Below are positions 1 through 8,800 of a DNA stretch of 64,000 bases, piece by piece. Below the pieces are notes generated by a model, which saw only the letters and a program-made list of their open reading frames with translations, did not search any database and was not told where the DNA came from. A program made the translations under genes and the position numbers. Numbering within the stretch: position 1 is the first letter of the stretch; the number at the start of each line of letters is the position of its first letter. The DNA lies in NCBI GenBank assembly GCA_018261905.1, contig JAGTRU010000024.1:62001-126000 (forward strand), read 5' to 3'. Source of the DNA: Pseudomonadota bacterium (GTDB lineage Bacteria; Pseudomonadota; Gammaproteobacteria; Burkholderiales; Rhodocyclaceae).

Positions 1-738
1 AACGACATGGGGATCGACAACATCTCCAAGTTCATGGGTCAGCTCGGCCTTGGCCAGCGCACCGGCATCGATCTGGGCAAGGACGAATTCGGCGAATCGA
101 AAGGGGTGCTGCCTTCGCAGGAATGGAAGAGACAGCGCTTCAAAAAACCCGAACAGCAAAAATGGTATGCCGGCGAAACGATTTCCATTGGTATCGGGCA
201 GGGTTACAACGCCTACACGCCGATCCAACTGGCCCAGGCGACGGCCACCATCGCCAATAACGGGGTGATGTTCCGGCCGCATATCGTGCATCACATCATC
301 GACACCAAGACCGGCGAAAAACGTCTGGTCGAACCGCAGCCGATTCGCGATCTGCATCTGAAGCCGCAGAACATCGAAGTCATTCGCCGTGCCATGGTCG
401 GGGTGAACAAGGAAGGCACCGGCGCCCGCGCCTTCGCCGGCGCTCCTTACGAAGCCGCCGGCAAGACCGGGACAGCCCAGGTCTACTCCCTGAAAGGCGG
501 GCAGTACAAGGAAGGCGGCATCAAAAAGGAGTTGCGCGACCACGCCCTGTTCATCGCCTACGCACCGGCCGACAACCCGAAGATCGCCCTCGCTGTGCTG
601 GTCGAAAACGGCGGCTTCGGCGCCCAATCGGCGGCGCCGATTGCCCGCATGGTCATCGACTATTACCTGCTCGGCAAACTACCGGCCGGGGCGGCGCCGG
701 AAGACAGTAGCGCGATTGAGGAAGAAGGCGAAGAATGA
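1..738 (+). CDS. mrdA: Penicillin-binding protein 2 (peptidoglycan transpeptidase), C-terminal part, cut by the window edge
   Basis: The frame is open from base 1, so the true start lies outside the window; about 246 residues remain. This is the C-terminal transpeptidase domain of PBP2, the cross-linking enzyme of the elongation machinery, acting on the periplasmic face of the inner membrane. The KTGT active-site motif is encoded at 463-474, within AAGKTGTAQ, and the preceding GIGQGYNAYTPIQLAQA stretch is typical of class B PBPs. The stop overlaps the rodA start (ATGA), as is usual for the PBP2/RodA pair. The missing N-terminal part should carry the membrane anchor and the serine nucleophile motif. 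Confidence 0.95.
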   Translation, partial: NDMGIDNISKFMGQLGLGQRTGIDLGKDEFGESKGVLPSQEWKRQRFKKPEQQKWYAGETISIGIGQGYNAYTPIQLAQATATIANNGVMFRPHIVHHIIDTKTGEKRLVEPQPIRDLHLKPQNIEVIRRAMVGVNKEGTGARAFAGAPYEAAGKTGTAQVYSLKGGQYKEGGIKKELRDHALFIAYAPADNPKIALAVLVENGGFGAQSAAPIARMVIDYYLLGKLPAGAAPEDSSAIEEEGEE

Positions 739-1847
739 TCGATGTCATGGGCACCCTCCGCCGGAGCTGGGCGCAACTGATCGCCCATATCGATTTCCCG
801 CTCCTCTTCATTACCCTGGCCATCATGACCATCGGCCTGGCCACCGTCCATTCGGCCACTTTCGACGGCAATCAGCGCCTCTTCTCGCAGGCCGGCAACT
901 TGGGCGTGGCGATGCTCTGCATGTGGTTCGTGTCGCGCCTGCCGCCCCAGAAGCTGATGGGTTTCGCCATCCCGCTCTACGTCCTCGGCGTTATCCTGCT
1001 GATCGGGGTCTTTTTTTTCGGGGTCACGGTAAATGGCGCCAGGCGCTGGCTCTCGCTCGGCTTTACCCGCATTCAGCCGTCCGAAATGATGAAGATCGCC
1101 ATGCCGCTGATGCTTGCCTGGTACTTCCAGACCTATGAGGCAACGCTCAAATTCAAGCATTACGTCGTCGCCACCCTGCTCCTGCTCGTCCCCTTTGCCA
1201 TGATCGCCAAGCAGCCCGACCTCGGCACCGCGCTGCTGGTCGGCTCGGTCGGCTTCTACGTGATCTTCTTTGCCGGCCTGCCCTGGAAAGTCATTGGCGG
1301 ACTGATCGCCATCGGAGCGGGAAGCGCGCCGCTGCTATGGACCATGATGCATGACTACCAGAAAAAGCGCATCCTGACCCTGATCGACCCGACCACCGAC
1401 CCGCTTGGTTCCGGCTATCACATCATCCAGGCGACCATCGCCATCGGCTCGGGCGGCGCCATCGGCAAGGGCTATTTGAACGGCACCCAAACCCACCTCG
1501 AATTCATCCCGGAAAAGCATACCGATTTCATCTTTGCCGTGTTCTCGGAAGAATGGGGCCTGCTCGGCAATACGCTGCTGCTTTTTCTCTACACCCTGCT
1601 CATCGGCCGTGGCCTGATGATCGCTTCCGCCGCCCCGACGCTGTTCTCGCGCCTGCTGGCCGGCGCCATCACGCTCGGCTTCTTCACCTACGCCTTCATC
1701 AACATGGGCATGGTCAGCGGCATCCTGCCCGTGGTCGGCGTTCCCCTGCCCTTCATGAGCTATGGTGGCACCGCCCTGGTGACACTGTTCATCGGCATCG
1801 GCATACTGATGTCGATCCATACTCACCGCATGCTCGTCAAAAAATGA
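735..1847 (+). CDS. rodA: Rod shape-determining protein RodA (SEDS glycosyltransferase)
   Basis: A 370-residue polytopic membrane protein of the SEDS family, the peptidoglycan polymerase that works with PBP2 in the elongasome. Visible SEDS hallmarks are VNGARRWL after the third hydrophobic segment, QPDLGTALL, and the conserved EKHTDFIFAVFSEEWG region, followed by the C-terminal PFMSYGGTALV segment. The length matches E. coli RodA (370 residues). It overlaps mrdA by 4 bp and rlpA by 4 bp, so the three genes are translationally coupled in one operon. Confidence 0.96.
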   Translation: MIDVMGTLRRSWAQLIAHIDFPLLFITLAIMTIGLATVHSATFDGNQRLFSQAGNLGVAMLCMWFVSRLPPQKLMGFAIPLYVLGVILLIGVFFFGVTVNGARRWLSLGFTRIQPSEMMKIAMPLMLAWYFQTYEATLKFKHYVVATLLLLVPFAMIAKQPDLGTALLVGSVGFYVIFFAGLPWKVIGGLIAIGAGSAPLLWTMMHDYQKKRILTLIDPTTDPLGSGYHIIQATIAIGSGGAIGKGYLNGTQTHLEFIPEKHTDFIFAVFSEEWGLLGNTLLLFLYTLLIGRGLMIASAAPTLFSRLLAGAITLGFFTYAFINMGMVSGILPVVGVPLPFMSYGGTALVTLFIGIGILMSIHTHRMLVKK

Positions 1848-2845
1848 TCTACCGCCTGCTGCCCTGCGCCTTTGCCACCCTACTGCTGGCGGCGTGCGGC
1901 AGCGCCCCGCTCAGCAGCCGCCCGGAAGCCAGTGGCGAACCGGCGAAAGGCCCCTCGGCCAAGGCCCCGACGCCGACCCGCAAACCGACGGCGACGCTGA
2001 AAAGAGGCGGCGGCTTCTACAAGGATGACGGCCCGGCCGACGAAATCCCCGACGGCCTCGACGACATTCCCGATGCCGAACCGAAATGGGAGCCGCTGCA
2101 CAAGCCGGCGACCAAACCCTACGTCGTGCTCGGCAAGGAGTACGTGCCGAATACCGCCGTCAAGCCCTACAAGGTACGCGGCATCGCCAGTTGGTATGGC
2201 AAGAAATTCCACGGGCAGAAAACCTCGATCGGCGAACCCTACGACATGTTTGCCATGACTGCCGCCCATCCCACCCTGGCGCTTCCCTCCTACGTCCGGG
2301 TCAGCAGTGCCCAGAGCGGCAAGGCGGTGATCGTCCGCATCACCGATCGCGGCCCCTTCCACGCCGACCGCGTCATCGACCTCTCCTACACGGCCGCCTA
2401 CAAGCTCGGCCTGGTCAATGGCGGCAGCGGCTTGGTCGATGTCGAGGCGATCATTCCCGGCGAACCAACCGGCACGACCTACGCCCAGCTTAGCCCGCCG
2501 TCGAAAAGCGCGGCGGGCGAGCCGGATGACATCGAGCAAATGGCCAAGCGCCTGGTCCAGGAAGAACGCCCGCTCCAGATGGTCAGCCCGGGCAATGCCG
2601 AGATGCCGATGGCGCGGGGGGTTTACCTGCAACTCGGCGCTTTTGCCAATGCCGACAACGCCGAGAACCTGAAAAGCCACCTACTCCGCGACCTCGACTG
2701 GCTCAATGAAGTCATGCGCGTCTATCCGGCCGGCGGCATCCACCGCCTGCAACTCGGCCCCTACGCCAGCCGCAACGAGGCCGACCAGGTCGCCGAGAAG
2801 ATTCGCGCCACGCTCGGCTACAAGCCGACCGTCGTCATTCGCTAA
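1844..2845 (+). CDS. rlpA: RlpA septal-ring lytic transglycosylase lipoprotein with SPOR domain
   Basis: 333 residues starting at the ATG that overlaps the rodA stop. A signal peptide ends in a lipobox (LLLAAC, Cys18), so an outer-membrane lipoprotein is expected. A proline/lysine-rich linker follows, then the double-psi beta-barrel domain (GIASWYGKKFHGQKT and ITDRGPF, roughly residues 115-210), and a C-terminal SPOR domain (YLQLGAFANADNA to the end) that binds denuded septal glycan. In Pseudomonas, RlpA cleaves glycan strands lacking stem peptides. Its position after mrdA-rodA is the conserved one. Longer upstream starts in this frame would run inside rodA and are not credible. Confidence 0.95.
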   Translation: MIYRLLPCAFATLLLAACGSAPLSSRPEASGEPAKGPSAKAPTPTRKPTATLKRGGGFYKDDGPADEIPDGLDDIPDAEPKWEPLHKPATKPYVVLGKEYVPNTAVKPYKVRGIASWYGKKFHGQKTSIGEPYDMFAMTAAHPTLALPSYVRVSSAQSGKAVIVRITDRGPFHADRVIDLSYTAAYKLGLVNGGSGLVDVEAIIPGEPTGTTYAQLSPPSKSAAGEPDDIEQMAKRLVQEERPLQMVSPGNAEMPMARGVYLQLGAFANADNAENLKSHLLRDLDWLNEVMRVYPAGGIHRLQLGPYASRNEADQVAEKIRATLGYKPTVVIR

Positions 2846-2972
2846 TATCCCCCAGGCGCCAGCCGCCGCCTGGCGAACCACCCAGCGCAACCCGCTGCCG
2901 TTTTGATGAGGATCAATGGCCAACGACGGACCCTGGCTATACTGGCCGGCTTACTCTTTCGAGCCCTATTCC

Positions 2973-3980
2973 ATGAGTTCCCTGCCCGATCTGATCTGCC
3001 CGGCCGGCAGCCTGCCGGCGCTCAAGGCAGCCGTCGATAACGGCGCCGATGCCGTTTATCTCGGTTTCAAGAACGACACCAATGCGCGCAATTTCGCCGG
3101 TCTGAATTTCGACCAGAAAAACATGACGGAGGGTATCCGCTACGCCCATGCCAAGGGCCGTGAAGTACTGCTGGCGATCAATACCTTTCCCCAGGCCGGG
3201 CGCGTTGGCGATTGGCAGAAAGCCGTCGATGCCGCCGTCGACCAGGGCGTCGATGCCATCATCCTGGCCGATGTCGGGCTGCTCGACTATGCCCGCCAGC
3301 GCCATCCGCAACAGCGCCTGCACCTCTCGGTCCAGGGCTCGGCCACCAGCTACGAGGCGATTAACTTCTGTCAGCGCGAATTCGGCATCAAACGCGCCGT
3401 CCTGCCGCGCGTCCTGACCCTGGCCCAGGTCGAAAATGTCATCAAAAACACCACCGTCGAGATCGAAGTCTTCGGTTTCGGCAGCCTCTGCGTCATGAAT
3501 GAAGGCCGCTGCTGGCTATCGTCCTATGCCTGCGGCGAATCGCCGAATACCGTCGGCGCCTGCTCGCCGGCCAAGTACGTCAAGTGGGACAAGCAGCCGG
3601 GGGCTATGGAAACCCGCCTCAACGGCATCCTCATCGACCGTTTCGGCGATGCCGAAGCGGCCGGCTACCCGACCCTGTGCAAGGGCCGTTTCGAAGTCCA
3701 GGGCGAAACCTATTACGCCCTGGAAGAACCGACCAGTCTGAATGTCATCTCCATCCTGCCCGAGATCATGAAAATCGGCGTGCGCGCCATCAAGGTCGAA
3801 GGCCGGCAACGCAGCCCGGCCTACGTCACCCAGGTCACCCGTACCCTGCGCGCCGCCCTCGACGCGCTGGCCGAAGGCAGCGAACGCTTCCACGTCAAAC
3901 CGGCCTGGCAGGCCGAACTGGCCAAGGTCTCGGAAGGCAGCCAGGCAACGCTGGGAGCCTATAGCCGGCCGTGGCGATAA
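2973..3980 (+). CDS. ubiU: UbiU, peptidase U32-family Fe-S protein for O2-independent ubiquinone synthesis
   Basis: 335 residues from the ATG at 2973 (MSSLPDLICPAGSLPALK); an in-frame upstream ATG at 2916 would add a 19-residue non-conserved extension. The protein is the U32-family partner of UbiV. In E. coli the UbiU-UbiV complex carries two [4Fe-4S] clusters and hydroxylates the ubiquinone ring without oxygen. The four candidate ligand cysteines are visible in GSLCVMNEGRC, SYACGES and PTLCKGR together with GACSP. It is followed by ubiV and ubiT, the same trio as E. coli yhbU-yhbV-yhbT, which makes the call strong even though U32 proteins are often misnamed collagenases or proteases. Confidence 0.93.
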   Translation: MSSLPDLICPAGSLPALKAAVDNGADAVYLGFKNDTNARNFAGLNFDQKNMTEGIRYAHAKGREVLLAINTFPQAGRVGDWQKAVDAAVDQGVDAIILADVGLLDYARQRHPQQRLHLSVQGSATSYEAINFCQREFGIKRAVLPRVLTLAQVENVIKNTTVEIEVFGFGSLCVMNEGRCWLSSYACGESPNTVGACSPAKYVKWDKQPGAMETRLNGILIDRFGDAEAAGYPTLCKGRFEVQGETYYALEEPTSLNVISILPEIMKIGVRAIKVEGRQRSPAYVTQVTRTLRAALDALAEGSERFHVKPAWQAELAKVSEGSQATLGAYSRPWR

Positions 3981-3989
3981 AATTGATCC

Positions 3990-4053
3990 GCGGAGACGCT
4001 GAGGCACGGAGAGTTTCCAGCCCCGCTTTTCTCCGCCTCTCCGCGCCTCTGCG
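3990..4053. repeat. Imperfect inverted repeat of the CCGCAGAG/CTCTGCGG type
   Basis: Between ubiU and ubiV, a left arm beginning CCGCGGAGACGCTGAGG (3990) faces a right arm ending CGCGCCTCTGCGGT (about 4053), separated by a short AT-containing loop. It could fold into a long imperfect hairpin in the ubiUV transcript. A related sequence occurs at 33590-33715 after the chemoreceptor gene, so this is a dispersed intergenic repeat rather than a site private to ubiV. Confidence 0.7.
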
Positions 4054-4068
4054 GTGAAAGGTTTTACG

Positions 4069-4977
4069 ATGAAGCTATCTTTAGGACCCCTGCTCTATTT
4101 CTGGCCCAAGGCCGAAGTCCTGGAGTTCTACGCCGAAATGGCGGAGAACCCGGCCCTCGACATCATCTATGTCGGCGAAGTCGTCTGTTCGCGGCGCCAG
4201 CAACTGCGCACCGCCGACTGGATCGGCCTGGCCCGCGACCTGACCGATGCCGGCAAGGAAGTGGTGGTTTCCGCCCAGGCCCTGCTCGAATCGGAAAGCG
4301 ATCTGAAGGCGCTCCGCCGTCTGGTGGATGAAGCCGGCTGTAAGCTCGAAGCCAACGACCTCGGTGCCGTCAACCTGGTACGCGGCCAGGATTTTGTCGC
4401 CGGCCCGCATCTCAACATCTATAACGAGGCGACCCTCGCCACTTTCGCCCGGCATGGCCTGCAACGCTGGGTACCGCCGCTCGAAGCGACGCGCCCGCTG
4501 ATCGACACGCTGCACCGCAGCCGTCCGTCCGGGGTCGAAACCGAAGTCTTCGTCTATGGCAAGATTCCGCTCGCCTTTTCGGCCCGCTGCTTCACCGCCC
4601 GCCACTACGACCTGAACAAGGACGACTGCCAGTTCAAGTGTCTCGACCATGCCGAAGGCCTCACCCTGACCACCCGCGATGGCCAGGATTTCCTCTGCAT
4701 CAACGGTATCCAGACGATGTCGGCGCAGAGCTACAACCTGCTGCACGAAATTCCGGATATGCTGGCGATGGGCATCGACATTGTCCGGATCAGTCCGCAA
4801 AAACAGCACATCAACGAAATCATCGCCGCCTTCGCCGCTGCCCGCCGCGGCGAATCGCCGCAACCGGACAGCAGCCAGTGGAATGCCTGCGGCCTGGTCG
4901 ATGGCTACTGGTTCGGCGATGCCGGCATCGGCCAGCACCACACGCAAGCCCTCGCCCAATTGGGAGCATCAGCATGA
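4069..4977 (+). CDS. ubiV: UbiV, U32-family Fe-S partner of UbiU
   Basis: 302 residues from ATG 4069 ([14 protein letters not shown]), preceded by AAAGG with 7-nt spacing; a GTG at 4054 would add five residues but sits in the inverted repeat. UbiV forms the heterodimeric O2-independent hydroxylase with UbiU. The expected cluster cysteines are present: VVCSRRQQ near the N-terminus, and [21 protein letters not shown] in the second half, matching the four-cysteine pattern known from E. coli UbiV. It overlaps ubiT by 4 bp (ATGA), so UbiV and UbiT are translationally coupled. Confidence 0.93.
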   Translation: MKLSLGPLLYFWPKAEVLEFYAEMAENPALDIIYVGEVVCSRRQQLRTADWIGLARDLTDAGKEVVVSAQALLESESDLKALRRLVDEAGCKLEANDLGAVNLVRGQDFVAGPHLNIYNEATLATFARHGLQRWVPPLEATRPLIDTLHRSRPSGVETEVFVYGKIPLAFSARCFTARHYDLNKDDCQFKCLDHAEGLTLTTRDGQDFLCINGIQTMSAQSYNLLHEIPDMLAMGIDIVRISPQKQHINEIIAAFAAARRGESPQPDSSQWNACGLVDGYWFGDAGIGQHHTQALAQLGASA

Positions 4978-5426
4978 ATCAGAGTTTCACCATCCCGAAG
5001 TTTCGCTTGCCGGCGATCATTGCCAGCATCGGCCAGAAACTGCCGCAGTGGCCGCATACCCTGACCCTGGTGGCGGGCCTGAATGCGGCGCTGAAAATGA
5101 AATTGCTGCCGGAAAGCGAACTCGAGGCGTTGGAAGACAAGCTGTTCCGGGTGCGCGTGCTGGATACCGGCGGCGAGGCCAGTTACACCTACCGTGGCGG
5201 CCTCTTCCACCCGGTTTTTCGTCCCGAGCGCGAACCCGACCTGGCCTTTGCCGCCAACCTGTCGGCCTTCCTGCAATTGCTGGCCCGTCAGGAAGACCCC
5301 GACACCCTGTTTTTCAATCGCGAACTGGAAATCACCGGCGACACCGAACTGGGCCTGATCGTCAAGAACATGCTGGACGCCGTCGAATGGCCCAGCCTGC
5401 CCAAGCTGCCACTGTTCAGTCGCTGA
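4974..5426 (+). CDS. ubiT: UbiT, SCP2-domain accessory factor of anaerobic ubiquinone synthesis
   Basis: 150 residues, ATG overlapping the ubiV stop. The product ([13 protein letters not shown]...) is a small SCP2 sterol-carrier-like domain protein of the YhbT family. In E. coli UbiT is needed with UbiU and UbiV for ubiquinone under anoxia and is thought to bind hydrophobic ring intermediates, as UbiJ does under oxic conditions. Its C-terminal half holds the conserved acidic [21 protein letters not shown] stretch of this family. The call rests on the family signature and the exact three-gene context. Confidence 0.9.
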   Translation: MNQSFTIPKFRLPAIIASIGQKLPQWPHTLTLVAGLNAALKMKLLPESELEALEDKLFRVRVLDTGGEASYTYRGGLFHPVFRPEREPDLAFAANLSAFLQLLARQEDPDTLFFNRELEITGDTELGLIVKNMLDAVEWPSLPKLPLFSR

Positions 5427-5720
5427 TCAGCCGGGCAGTTCGCCGGTCAGCACGACGCTGATCAACTCCTCCTGCTCCATCGGCGTCGCCAGCCCCTGCA
5501 AGTCGCGCACGCTGCGCGGACCGAGAAAGACGGCCAGCCAGGGCGCCAGCACGCCATTCTCGAGCATCAGGCGCGAGCGCATGGCGGGATATTCGTGGCT
5601 GATGCTTTCGAATATCTCGCCCACCGTATCGCCGCTGGCCATGATTTCGGCGCGACCGCCGGCATAGCTGCGCAACGGGAGGGGAATATGAACGGTTACG
5701 ACCGGGGAGTCGGAAAGCAT
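5427..5720 (-). CDS. MoaD/ThiS-like small protein (beta-grasp fold)
   Basis: 97 residues from the ATG at 5720, chosen because an excellent AAAGGAGG ribosome site lies 6 nt upstream; a longer start at 5747 would overlap that site. The sequence begins VVTVHIPLPLRSYAGG and contains GDTVGEIFESISHEYPAMRSRL, the pattern of MoaD/ThiS ubiquitin-like sulfur carriers. It ends in ...LTGELPG rather than the canonical Gly-Gly, so sulfur-carrier function is doubtful. No MoaE, ThiF or adenylating enzyme is adjacent. It is convergent with ubiT and lies downstream of the phaC terminator, so it probably has its own promoter. Confidence 0.75.
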   Translation of the reverse strand: MLSDSPVVTVHIPLPLRSYAGGRAEIMASGDTVGEIFESISHEYPAMRSRLMLENGVLAPWLAVFLGPRSVRDLQGLATPMEQEELISVVLTGELPG

Positions 5721-5777
5721 GGTGCGCCTCCTTTCAGGTGCTGCCATTCAGACCCCGGGCCGGGCAAGGAGTTCGAA

Positions 5778-5805
5778 AAAAAGGGAGGCCGCAGCCTCCC
5801 TTTTT
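5778..5805 (-). terminator. Rho-independent terminator after phaC
   Basis: A perfect 12-bp stem, AAAAAGGGAGGC (5778-5789) and GCCTCCCTTTTT (5794-5805), with a 4-nt loop. Read on the minus strand it is followed by a run of T residues. It lies 18 nt beyond the phaC stop and separates phaC from the MoaD-like gene. Confidence 0.9.
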
Positions 5806-5823
5806 GCCCCTGGCCGGAACGGC

Positions 5824-7662
5824 TTAGGCTTCTTTCTTCTGCGTGTCCAGGCGGAACTTGACGTAGCTGCCCGGGGCAGCTTCGATGACCTTGAGCGTGC
5901 CGTCTTCCGGCTGGCGCGCCTTGACCTTGGCGGAGCCGCCCGGCAGGCTGGTCACCCACTGGTTCCAGTGCGTCCACCACGAACCGGCATTCTGCGTCGC
6001 ACCGGCCAGGAAGTCTTCCGGGCTTTCCGGCAGATTGCCGTCGGTCGCATCATTGGTCCAGAAACCGTACTTGTTGGCGACCGGCGGATTGACGATGCCG
6101 GCGATATGACCGGAGCCGCCAAGGACGAACTTGGTCGGGCCGGACGGCAGGCGGGCGCCCATGTAGGTGCTCTTCCACGGGGCGATGTGGTCTTCGATGG
6201 TGGAGATGAAGTAGCACGGGGTCTTGACCTTGGAGATATCGATCTTGACGCCGCCCAGCGTGATGCCGCCCGGTTCCTTGAGCAGGTTGTCGAGATACAT
6301 GGTCCGCAGGTAGAAGCTGTGCATCGCCGCCGGCATGCGCGTCGAATCGGAGTTCCAGTAAAGCAGGTCGAAGGGGAAGGGATCCTTGCCCATCAGGTAA
6401 TTGTTGACCACGAAAGACCAGATCAGGTCGTTGGCGCGCAGCATGTTGAAGGTGCCGGCCATTTCCGAACCTTCGAGGAAACCGCGTTCCTGCATGCGCT
6501 TTTCCAGGCCGGAGACGGCACCTTCGTCGAGGAAGATACCCAGTTCACCCGGCTCCGAGAAATCGAGCATGGTGGTGAAGAAAGTAGCGGAAGCGACGCG
6601 CTTGTCCTTCTTGGCGGCCATGTAGGCCAAGGTCGTCATGGTCAGCGTACCGCCCAGGCAGTAGCCGGCCAGATTGACGCTGTCTTCGCCGGTCTGGGCG
6701 CAGACCTGGTTGATGGCTTCGAGCGAGCCTTCGAGCAGGTAGTTTTCAAAGGACTTCTTGGCCAGCTTCTCGTCCGGATTGATCCAGGACATGATGAAGG
6801 TGGTATGGCCCTGGTCGGTCGCCCATTTGACCAGGGAGTTCTTTTCGCGCAGGTCGAGGATGTAGTACTTGTTGATCCACGGCGGCACGATCAGGAAGGG
6901 CTTCTTGTACTGGTCAGGCGTCTTCGGATCGTACTGGATCAACTGGAACAGTTCGTTCTGGAAAATCACCTTGCCCGGCGTCGTGGCGACGTTCTTGCCC
7001 ATTTCGAAGGCCGCAGTGTCGGTCATCCGGATGCGTAGCTGGCCGTCACCGGATTCGACGTCGTGCAGCAGGTTGTTGAGGCCCTTGATGAGGTTCTGGC
7101 CGTGGCTCTTGACGGTTTCGCGGAAGACTTCCGGATTGGTCAGCGCAAAATTGGACGGCGACAGGGCGTCGATGTACTGGCGGGTGAAGAAATTGACCTT
7201 CTGTTGCGTCGCTTCGTCCAGGCCATCGGTGCCGGCGACCGTGTCATGCAGGTGGCGGGCGGTGATCAGGTAGGACTGCTTGACGAAGTCGAAGAGGAAA
7301 TGTTGTTCCCATTCCTCGTCCTTGAAGCGATTGTCGCCCTTCTTGGGCGCCGCGACCGGGTGGCTGCCCGGCAAACCCATCATCTTCATGCTGGTGTTCT
7401 GCCACAGCGAGAAGTAGTCCCACATCATGTTCATCTGGGTCTGGGCCACCTTGTACGGGTTGGCCATCAGGCGCGACGACAGGTCCATGAAGGCCTTGGC
7501 CACGCCAAGTTCGTCGGTCGGCGCATTGACGCCGTCCTTGGCCTTCTTTTCCATGAAGGAGGTGATCAAACGCGAGGCGCGCTGGGCGACTTCGGCATAG
7601 GTCTTGGCGATTTCCGCCGGATTGGGCAAATTGGCGCCGATTTCTTCGGTTTGTTGCGACAT
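5824..7662 (-). CDS. phaC: Class I poly(3-hydroxyalkanoate) synthase PhaC
   Basis: 612 residues, typical for class I PHA synthases, which polymerise (R)-3-hydroxyacyl-CoA into storage granules. An N-terminal region is followed by the alpha/beta-hydrolase catalytic core. The lipase-like box GYCLGG places the nucleophile at Cys335; Asp491 (STIEDHIAPW) and His519 (GGSGHIAGI) complete the triad. No phaA, phaB, phaP or phaR is adjacent, so this is a stand-alone synthase gene with its own terminator. Location next to the liu cluster fits shared acyl-CoA metabolism, but that link is inference. Confidence 0.95.
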   Translation of the reverse strand: MSQQTEEIGANLPNPAEIAKTYAEVAQRASRLITSFMEKKAKDGVNAPTDELGVAKAFMDLSSRLMANPYKVAQTQMNMMWDYFSLWQNTSMKMMGLPGSHPVAAPKKGDNRFKDEEWEQHFLFDFVKQSYLITARHLHDTVAGTDGLDEATQQKVNFFTRQYIDALSPSNFALTNPEVFRETVKSHGQNLIKGLNNLLHDVESGDGQLRIRMTDTAAFEMGKNVATTPGKVIFQNELFQLIQYDPKTPDQYKKPFLIVPPWINKYYILDLREKNSLVKWATDQGHTTFIMSWINPDEKLAKKSFENYLLEGSLEAINQVCAQTGEDSVNLAGYCLGGTLTMTTLAYMAAKKDKRVASATFFTTMLDFSEPGELGIFLDEGAVSGLEKRMQERGFLEGSEMAGTFNMLRANDLIWSFVVNNYLMGKDPFPFDLLYWNSDSTRMPAAMHSFYLRTMYLDNLLKEPGGITLGGVKIDISKVKTPCYFISTIEDHIAPWKSTYMGARLPSGPTKFVLGGSGHIAGIVNPPVANKYGFWTNDATDGNLPESPEDFLAGATQNAGSWWTHWNQWVTSLPGGSAKVKARQPEDGTLKVIEAAPGSYVKFRLDTQKKEA

Positions 7663-7679
7663 GCTTAAAACTCCCTCTG

Positions 7680-8750
7680 TCAGTGCGCGGCCCTGGGCAG
7701 CCGCGTGTAGCGAATCACGCCGCTGGCGTCGGTGCTGCGCGACAACCGGCCGGCTTGTTCAAGATGATTCAGGTGGGCAATGGCCTCACCCATGGCGAAC
7801 ATGGTTTGATGCGTATCGAGTGCCCGCTGGAACAGGGTCTCGAGTAAATCTGCGGCGCTCTGTGGCGCTTGTTCACAACTGTTCTCCAATGCCTGCAAGC
7901 GTTCCTGGTGATGCGCCTGCAAGGCTTTTACCCGAGCCTGCAGGCCGGTGAAAGGCAAGCCATGCGAAGGTAACACCAAGGTCTTTTCCGGAATATTTCT
8001 GGCCAGCTCATCGAGCGACTCGAGAAACCAGCCCAAAGCATCGGCATCCGGCGTCGCCGCGAAAACGCTGATATTGGTCGAAATTCTCGGCAAAAGCATG
8101 TCTCCAGAAATTAACACGCCGAGTTCGACACAGTAAAGCGCCAGATGTTCAGGCGCGTGACCGTGACCGATGATTATCCGCCATTTTTTGCCATTGACGG
8201 TCGTTATATCACCGGCTTTCAACCGTCGATAATATTCAGGCAGGGCCGGCACCGCTTTTCGGTAACCGGAACCGCGCGTCGCGAATTTCTGCAGGCGCTC
8301 GGCGTCCAGCCCGTGCTGGCGGAATTGCTCGACCATGAAGCGCGCCCCGTGGCCGCCGACTTCGTGCCAGACCGCATGGGCAGTAAGAAACTCGCCAGTC
8401 GTCATTTCCAGCACGGCGCCGGTTTTTTCCATCAGCCAAGTGGCCAGACCGAGATGGTCGGGATGAAAATGGGTGACGATCAGGCGCCGCACCGGACCGT
8501 CCAGGCGTTCGATGATCTGCATCCAGGTCTGGCGCACGCCGTCATCGGGGAAACCTGTATCGACAATGGTCCAGCCATCGCCGTCGCGCAGCAGCCAGAG
8601 ATTGATGTGATCGAGTTGGAAGGGCAGCGGCATGCGCAGCCAGAAAACACCGGGCGCCAGTTCGATCAATTCCCCGGCGGCCGGCGCCTGGGGGTGCGGA
8701 TAATGCAGGGGCATGAGAATTCCAGTCGAAGCGGAAGGCAAACTTAGCAT
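7680..8750 (-). CDS. Metallo-beta-lactamase-fold hydrolase
   Basis: About 356 residues. The start at 8750 is preferred because GAGG lies 8 nt upstream; 8714 (MPLHYPHPQ) is an alternative and 8777 is possible. The zinc motif HxHxDH is seen as THFHPDHLG, with later conserved GHGHAPEH and SGDMLLPRIS, so both metal sites look intact. The C-terminal third resembles the winged-helix tail of LACTB2/RNase-type MBL proteins. It is transcribed divergently from liuR and only 17 nt upstream of phaC, so it may share phaC's transcript. Substrate unknown; an acyl-thioester is a guess from context. Confidence 0.85.
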   Translation of the reverse strand: MLSLPSASTGILMPLHYPHPQAPAAGELIELAPGVFWLRMPLPFQLDHINLWLLRDGDGWTIVDTGFPDDGVRQTWMQIIERLDGPVRRLIVTHFHPDHLGLATWLMEKTGAVLEMTTGEFLTAHAVWHEVGGHGARFMVEQFRQHGLDAERLQKFATRGSGYRKAVPALPEYYRRLKAGDITTVNGKKWRIIIGHGHAPEHLALYCVELGVLISGDMLLPRISTNISVFAATPDADALGWFLESLDELARNIPEKTLVLPSHGLPFTGLQARVKALQAHHQERLQALENSCEQAPQSAADLLETLFQRALDTHQTMFAMGEAIAHLNHLEQAGRLSRSTDASGVIRYTRLPRAAH

Positions 8751-8800
8751 AGGGTGCCTCGATTGAAAAATCCCCATGCTTCTGATTAACTGACCGCATC

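Noticed and set aside
5719-7038. 439-residue plus-strand frame opposite phaC
   Set aside because: Antisense shadow of PhaC, whose catalytic triad and length are intact on the minus strand.
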